Origin: Phlebotomus papatasi
Taxonomy: Eukaryota > Arthropoda > Insecta > Diptera > Psychodidae
DNA length: 64,000 nt
Direction: 5' to 3'
NCBI RefSeq assembly: GCF_024763615.1
Contig: NC_077223.1
Coordinates: 47,244,627 to 47,308,626, forward strand
The notes under the pieces are model-generated. The model was not told where the DNA came from and searched no databases. It saw nothing but the letters and a program-made list of their open reading frames with translations. Below are positions 57,928 to 64,000 of this stretch, one piece after another. Position 1 is the stretch's first letter. Each line of letters opens with the position of its first letter. The position numbers and the translations under genes were made by a program.

Positions 57928-57933
57928 TTTATT
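57928..57933 (-). terminator. Apyrase poly(A) signal
   Basis: AATAAA on the minus strand, about 93 nt downstream of the apyrase stop codon, an appropriate distance for the 3' end of a compact gene. Confidence 0.65.
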
Positions 57934-58025
57934 CGGGTTTAGTTCAATTCAATATTTTATACAGAGCTTTATCAAACGCTTTAATTTTCAATAAGTACAG
58001 ATGGTTAATAGGGTTATTAGAGTTA

Positions 58026-59048
58026 TTACCATAGGCTAATCTTTGGGTCTACAACATGTTTGAAGAATGCAAGTCCCTCATATTTATCATCGACAACAAG
58101 AGTTTCTGGATACAAAATCCTTCCTTCAAGATCTAAAGCAATAATTGCTGTATTAATTGTATCTCCATTTTCCACTGTTGTCAGTCCAACAATTATCTTC
58201 TCATTGGAGTCCGGAAGAAATTTAAAGCTTGAAAAACCACGCTCTTTCTGTAGAGGTTCAGCTTGAATATCCAAGTATTCTATGGTAGAGAAGTCTTCAT
58301 TTGCAATGATCATCTTATTGCATCCAATTGCATCAACATCAGCATCAGGATAAGATTCTGCAGAGCATTTTCGTGGTAGGAAGATCCATTTTTGGTTGAT
58401 GGGAGACCACATAACAGCTTCATGAATAAGAAAACCAGGGAAGGGCATATTTAATGCATTTCTGATTTTGTCATAGATGTCAAACCAATTTTCATGAATA
58501 ACTTCACCGGTTTTGGAGACTTTCTTCACGAAAAACTGATTGTAGTTCTCAACTTGACCATCATCTAGGAAATTTTCTACTCCCACTGATCCAACGTAAA
58601 TGTGATTGTCTTTAATTGTTGCCCATTCACACTTGAAGCCATTTGTCTCATTTCCAGATCCATCTCCAAGGATCACCCATGGAACCAATTCATTATTCAA
58701 GAGATGAAAAATGATTCCAGACTTGTCGTCAAAAGTATAGAGTTTCCCGTTGAAAAAGATTAATTCGGATAATTCAGCACCTCGTCCTTTGTAGGCGTAC
58801 CTTGTTGTTAGATCAAAATTTTCGTTGGTGAATGAAATGTCTAACTCAGATTCACTGATCTTCTGAACTGATCCAATTCGAATACTGGACACAAAGGTAT
58901 TTTTCTTATCCTCAGACACTGCTTTTTTGTCAAAGTCCGCGACTATTTCAAAACCGTACTCATTCAAATTTGTCTGCCTATGATCCAAAGGTCCAGCTGA
59001 GGTCAAAGTGGACATTAAAAGCACACAGAAAAGTCCTAAAAGCTCCAT
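58026..59048 (-). CDS. Secreted Cimex-type apyrase (calcium-dependent nucleotidase)
   Basis: 340 residues from an ATG at 59046-59048. The frame is open further upstream to 59156, but only this Met gives a secretory signal (MELLGLFCVLLMSTLTSA, cleavage expected near residue 18-19). The mature part carries the family blocks: RIGSVQK, YKGRGAELSELIFFNGKLYT (87-105), GFKCEWATIKDNHIYVGSVG (137-156), RGFSSFKFLPDSNEKIIVG (270-288) and YEGLAF (323-328). The conserved acidic residues bind the calcium used to hydrolyse ATP and ADP. Removing ADP blocks platelet aggregation, the role of this family in sand fly saliva. One N-glycosylation site (NET, 133). Length is typical of the family. The frame has no intron. 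Salivary expression is inference; a housekeeping CAN1-type role is the alternative. Confidence 0.92.
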   Translation of the reverse strand: MELLGLFCVLLMSTLTSAGPLDHRQTNLNEYGFEIVADFDKKAVSEDKKNTFVSSIRIGSVQKISESELDISFTNENFDLTTRYAYKGRGAELSELIFFNGKLYTFDDKSGIIFHLLNNELVPWVILGDGSGNETNGFKCEWATIKDNHIYVGSVGVENFLDDGQVENYNQFFVKKVSKTGEVIHENWFDIYDKIRNALNMPFPGFLIHEAVMWSPINQKWIFLPRKCSAESYPDADVDAIGCNKMIIANEDFSTIEYLDIQAEPLQKERGFSSFKFLPDSNEKIIVGLTTVENGDTINTAIIALDLEGRILYPETLVVDDKYEGLAFFKHVVDPKISLW

Positions 59049-59180
59049 AATTCCAAGAAGCACGGCACTAAGAGATTCGACTAATTTCGCGGTTTCTTTC
59101 ACAAAGTGATGATTGGAAATGTAATTTAAGGTATTAATTTCTCGCAATTTAAGCACAGCTAATCGTCAATTTTATCACCT
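59049..59180 (-). promoter_or_regulatory. Apyrase 5' leader and possible TATA-like box
   Basis: Upstream of the ATG on the minus strand is an AT-rich leader. TGATAAAATTGACG at about 59163-59178 is TATA-like and lies roughly 120 nt from the ATG. This is a weak call. No start-site data can be read from sequence. Confidence 0.25.
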
Positions 59181-61164
59181 AAACAATCTCCCATGTCCAA
59201 TCAATTTCCTAGGGCTCAATCTCCATGGTTTGATAAATCATCACGTTTGGGACATTCATAGCTCATGAACACACTTGACTTTCAAGTGGATTGAAAAGTT
59301 CTTCGTCTCGTGAAACATGAATATCTCTCATTTGTCTCAAACGATGTTAACAAATGATTTTCACGTTTTACAATTAAGAAACTGACTTAACCGCATAATT
59401 GAAATGATAAGCAAGAATTTATCTACAAAACTTCCATCTCTGTGTGAAAATTTGGTGAAGCATTGTGCAAATTCATCATTTACAGAGATAAATTTCCAAC
59501 AAAAATGTTGAAGAAGAAACTCGGCACATTTCGCGTGAATAGGGGGATAAAATGGTAATTTACATGGGGATGATGGCAAAAGTGGCCAAAGTTTAGAGGA
59601 AGTTTTCATCTTTAAAATGTTGAGCATATTTTTGCGTGGGTGAAATTTCAAACATAATACTACTCTCTCGCATGAGACGTCAATGATTATCATAAGCGGA
59701 AATTTAAATAATCACATTTTTCATTAATTTAATATACACATTCGAAGGCGAGAAAGTCTACACATATGTAAATTATAAACTGTGTGCTTTCCTAAATGTG
59801 TACTTATTTATTTATGTCATTGAGCATGTGTTGAAATGGTTAGAACATTTTCCTGATGAGCTTTTAGAAATGATGGTACATTTTTTTGGTTTTTTTTTGC
59901 ACGGTGAAACTTAAATTTATATAAATTTTTTTCACAGTTAAAAAAAATCTTATTCTAATCATTAATTTATATACAAATTATTCTAACAGAGTTGACGGGT
60001 AATTTAAAAAATAAAGTACTTTTATTTTAATTTCAATAAGATTTCTGATGCATTGGAGAGTGAAAGCATTCAAATTCAAAGCTCTAACCAGTCTTCAGAA
60101 ATTAAATTTTTAAATACATTACATGGATTTTCCCCTCAATCCTGAGGTCAAGAAGGCTTATTAAATATTTAATGTGATGAATTAAAATTTTTCTATATTA
60201 TTACTAGACTACATCTTAACCTTAAAAAAGTGACAATTTAAAATTAAAAGTTTTTTCGGAGAATACGAAACAAGCTTTGAAAAACCGTTTAAAAATTTAA
60301 TCCTTATGATTTATCCCAGAATTGAGGAAAATGCTTTAAATAAGGGTTAAAGTAAAACATTTTCTAGTGTAGTCGTTGCTGAATAACGTTTATCTTTTCA
60401 TAAAGTGTACTTACATATTAATCAAGTTTTCGTTTAATTTTCTACACATTATTTTATTTTGAATTAGTTAGGCATAAATTATTTTCTTTCTTTTCTGCAT
60501 AGCAAACGGCTATGTATCGCTATGTATATCTCTTGGACTTGAGGATGATCTTCATCGATCCGATCTACTATATTCAATCGGTGAAGCCTTAAGTGCTAGA
60601 ATTAAACAAAACCTTACGTATAGTAGGGGGCAATCTGTGGTACTTAAAATTAATTAATTAAATTTATTAATTAAATTAATAAATTTACGAAATGCTCGAA
60701 CTCAAGACATAGAGCTCGCCGTGAGTTATCCTTTTGCATGTTTGAGGTGTATACCGGTTTATTACCGATTAAATTCATTCACAGATCAAAACTATTATGA
60801 TGGCTAAGAATTGTGTAGTTTAGAATTTTCCTGTCATTAATTACATGTTTACGCGCAAATAAAATGGGATGATCGAGAAAAATAAATCAATTACGATTAC
60901 TTGACCAATTCATCACTGATTGATTGGATAAGAAATATCAAGACCTTTCCAAAAAATCTGTATTTTACGAAATCGGTTAAAATGATCCATTCAAAGTGAT
61001 TAGTCTCTCAAAATGGCGATTTTTCCGGTCGTGCATGTGTTTGGACGAAATAGAACCATATCCGAAAATAGAAAAGCTATATGTTTTTCGAAAAAAAAAC
61101 AAAAGTCATGGTTTTTGTAGGGGATGCAGAAGGGTGAGAGAAAAAGGAGACAAGCCATGAGGGG
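59181..61164. other. Intergenic region upstream of the apyrase
   Basis: AT-rich with no coding frame. Partial relics of the 54.9-55.6-kb repeat appear at 60690-61060 (GCTCGAACTCAAGACATAGAG, TTTTCCGGTCGTGCATGTGT). A TTAATTAATTAAA run sits at 60650-60690. Confidence 0.45.
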
Positions 61165-61510
61165 AATTCTGTAACGCTCTGGCAATGCCATATGACAAAT
61201 TGGGTTCGAATCTTAGGAGAGCTTTTTCGAAAATGCTATTCTGTAGCCGTGATATTGCCATTTCAGTTCACGTGGCATTGTCAGAAGTCACATATTTGAG
61301 ATTTCTGGCAATTCAAATGACAATAAATTTAGTTAAACAAATCAACAAAGACGTACTGTATTTTCATGAAATCATCAAGTAAAGTGATTTCATTAAAAAA
61401 TCAATGAATTGCATTTTTGAACTTATATGATATGACAAAAAAAGCTTGAATGGCATTGTCAGGTTTCGAACTCACGCGTGACAATGCCACGAAAATTATA
61501 GAATTTCCCT
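61165..61510. repeat. SINE-like fragment with pol III B-box words
   Basis: TTGGGTTCGAATCTTAGG near 61200 and the inverse-oriented GGTTTCGAACTCACGCG near 61462 both resemble B boxes. GGCATTGTCA / TGACAATGCC words bracket the stretch. Probably tRNA-derived repeat pieces in opposite orientation. Confidence 0.35.
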
Positions 61511-61530
61511 ACAGGTTAAGTAAGAAAATA

Positions 61531-62464
61531 TTAGATGAGATCATATATTCTGTCAGTAGAAGAGGTAAAAAGTTTGGAGTGGTATATCTCAGCTCCTGAT
61601 GAACATAATTGGATGAGTGAACTATTGTTGGAAAGCTTGGTTCATTAGCTTTCAGAATCTGGTATATGTAATTGGCTATGGGTAAATCATGGTCATCCAG
61701 AACCATTTATGTCGAAGAAGACACTTTTTGCAGCGTCATTTTTGACCATCTACTGCTGGGACCAGGAGTGACCCACAATTCTCGCACTTGGACTGTTCGT
61801 TAGAGGAACTCAAAGGGTATAATTTGTGGAAGAAACTTTTTTTTTGGACGTCTTACTTTTTTTTATTCATCGACTTTTGCAAGAATTTTAACATTTTACA
61901 CGCAAGGAAAAAATTACAAAAATCCTAAAAGAGTGGTTTCTGGAGGGGAAGGATAGACGTGGGGATGAAATTGATATGATATTTGGATTCCTTGGATCAA
62001 CTTATAGGGGAGTACTTAGAACATTCCAAGTCGATATCTTCATTAGTTTGTCCAGAAAATGAGATAGAAGGATTTCTGTCATTTTTTTCTATGCGTGTAA
62101 AATGTTAAAATTCTTGCAAAAGTCGATGAATAAAAAAAAGTAAGACGTCCAAAAAAAAAGTTTCTTCCACAAATTATACCCTTTGAGTTCCTCTAACGAA
62201 CAGTCCATGTGCGAGAATTGTGGGTCACTCCTGGTCCCAGCAGTAGATGGTCAAAAATGACGCTGCAAAAAGTGTCTTCTTCGACATAAATGGTTCTGGA
62301 TGACCATGATTTACCCATAGCCAATTACATATACCAGATTCTGAAAGCTAATGAACCAAGCTTTCCAACAATAGTTCACTCATCCAATTATGTTCATCAG
62401 GAGCTGAGATATACCACTCCAAACTTTTTACCTCTTCTACTGACAGAATATATGATCTCATCAA
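61531..62464. mobile_element. Foldback element P, copy P2
   Basis: The arms 61531-61903 and 62093-62464 are inverse copies. The whole element matches P1 at 28663-29597 with only about ten differences by eye. The right terminus appears to have lost one T (CTCATCAA versus CTCATCTAA). Flanking TA on the left. Confidence 0.88.
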
Positions 62465-62647
62465 TAATTTTCGAAAAAAAATTATTCAATTTTATCGGTG
62501 CTTAACCGATTCATGACCGATAAAGACCGATGCAGCCAGTTCAATAATTCAAAATAAAGATTTTTTCGGTCATAGGTATGTTTGGACGAAATGTTCGCCT
62601 AAACTCCGAAAATAAAAGAAATGTATAGTGCTGTTTTCGAAATGAAC

Positions 62648-62818
62648 CACTGGTAAAAATAAAAGGATCAAATTGATCTAAATTTGATCCTTCTGCAAAG
62701 GATGAATCAAAATAACATGTTCTACTATGATAAATGTGCATTCATCGTATGAAATTTGATCCATCCTTTGCAAAAGAATCAAATTTGGATCAATTTGATT
62801 CTTTTATTTTTACCAGTG
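62648..62818. mobile_element. Hairpin MITE, 171 bp, CACTGGTAAAAATAAAAG termini
   Basis: The left CACTGGTAAAAATAAAAGGA and right CTTTTATTTTTACCAGTG are inverse. Inside, ATCAAATTGATC-type words and GATCCTTCTGCAAAGGATG continue the pairing. No target duplication could be fixed. Confidence 0.75.
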
Positions 62819-63765
62819 TTTATATAACTGCTCTTTCTTTGAATTCGAACAGTAATAAATTCACTCTAAAATAATTTCAAATTGATGTAGAGAAAATTAT
62901 GTAGGCAATAACTTTACTAATAAATATCCAAAAGTAAATACAAACCAAGATCCACTAAAAAAGACACGATAGGTGTTGAAAGCTCTGGAAAATTGTGTGA
63001 TTATTTTTTTGGATTGCAATCAAGAACCCCGACGCATTATCAGAAAGACAATTCTAAAGAAATAAGATTCACATTCATCACCAACCCATTTTTCTCTTAA
63101 AGATTTCAGTTGAATATTTAAAGAGAAAATTAATTACTTCCTCTTTTGAGCCTAATGCTAATGATGCTTCCTTTTATTCCTATTTTATCTCAATATTTTC
63201 TATAAATAAGGATTTAACAAGTCTTTCAAACCAGCCTTAAAATTAAAGAAATCTTAAAGATGTTAAATATTTCTATTGTAGTTTTCTTATCGCAAAGATT
63301 ATTTCGTTTCATACTCAAGGATTAAAGAAAATTAACACTTTAAATTTAAAGATCTTTATCAGAAAATACGAGTTAGCATTTGTCGAATTCAAGATTTAAC
63401 TTTTAAAGATTTATCTCAGAATTGAAGAGTACAATTGTGAATTTTTATTATATTACTGAAAACGGTTTCTCTTAGGTAATTTGTGATGGTTTACAAGTTC
63501 ATATAAAGCTGTTGTGAAGTGATATACATAATAAAACATGCAAAGGAAAATGCAAAAACCCAAACGCGAGATAAATTATTCAAACCACATTAAAGATATA
63601 AGTTATGGAGCTTGAGAATTCTGAAAAGCTGGAATTTATTTATCACTTCATTTTTCTTGAGTTGTCATTTACCATCTTTGGTGTTAAAAAGTGATAAGAA
63701 ATTTAAAAAAAAAATGCAACCACTGAATAATGTTAAACCTAATGATCTATAAATATTAAAATTTG
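62819..63765. other. AT-rich intergenic sequence
   Basis: No gene, TIR pair or RNA recognised, apart from the dispersed ACTGCTCTTTCTTTGAATTC word at 62826. Confidence 0.45.
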
Positions 63766-63768
63766 TAC

Positions 63769-64000
63769 ACTGAAAAAAAAATAGGCTACGATTAACTTTT
63801 TTCGTCATAACTTTAACACTTTTCGGTTGTAAAAATATATCAACATTTTTTAATGTTAATTTCACACCTTTTGAGGGTAAAATCAACATGAAAAAAAGGT
63901 AACTTTAACCCATAATACACCTAAAAAGGGTAATATTTACACCGATTTCGGATCAATACTGTAGGGTAAAATTAACGGAAATATTTATTTTACCCTGCAG
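63769..64000. mobile_element. TA-MITE family E, partial copy cut by the window edge
   Basis: CACTGAAAAAAAAAT preceded by TA, then sequence collinear with 47660-47890 (GATTAACTTTTTTCGTCATA, TATATCAACATTTTTTAATG, TTTACACCGATTTCGG). The right end lies beyond the window. Confidence 0.75.

Noticed and set aside
58060..58266. Plus-strand 68-codon frame
   Set aside because: Antisense shadow of the apyrase gene.
59049..59156. Upstream extension of the apyrase frame to a GTG at 59156
   Set aside because: No ATG, and it would bury the signal peptide. The internal Met at 59046-59048 gives a normal secreted protein.

Overview
This is a stretch of an insect nuclear genome. It is AT-rich, the genes have GT-AG introns, and most of the DNA is transposon debris. 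A secreted Cimex-type apyrase (58026-59048, minus strand) suggests a blood-feeding dipteran, most likely a phlebotomine sand fly, because that family supplies the salivary apyrase in that group. The species call is inference.

Two genes can be supported. The main one is a multi-exon plus-strand gene from 13619 to 54349. I rebuilt it by eye as 20 coding exons whose splice phases all agree (4,503 nt, 1,500 residues). Its order is a DUF4062-like N-terminal domain, a NACHT-type NTPase with Walker A and B, a helical arm region, and about 14 WD blades (two seven-bladed propellers). This is the architecture of the NWD1/NWD2/qui-1 STAND proteins. The second gene is the single-exon apyrase. It lies 3.7 kb beyond the NWD-like stop codon in convergent orientation, with a signal peptide and a poly(A) signal.

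Layout: 1-13.5 kb is intergenic and made of transposon remnants. These are a jockey-like RT tail, a 5'-truncated R2-type element with a restriction-like endonuclease, a 1.8-kb TIR element, two copies of a TTA-flanked element, a Tc1-like MITE split by a hAT-like MITE, and a tRNA-like SINE head. 13.5-54.7 kb is the NWD-like gene, whose large introns are packed with MITEs. 54.7-58 kb holds diverged satellite units and a foldback tandem array. 58-59 kb is the apyrase. 59-64 kb is AT-rich intergenic DNA with a second copy of a 935-bp foldback element.

The most notable feature is the transposon record. Many MITE families share a TA target duplication and termini starting GGG, GGGG or AGG. Some are nested up to three levels deep, and related copies elsewhere in the window show the empty site. 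Others carry clear 8-bp (hAT), TTAA (piggyBac-like) or 13-15-bp (RTE) duplications. Several long copies sit in opposite orientation in introns of the same gene, so its pre-mRNA could form long duplexes around exons 18-19. I found no new defence or enzymatic system. Apart from the two genes, the coding signals are transposon remnants.
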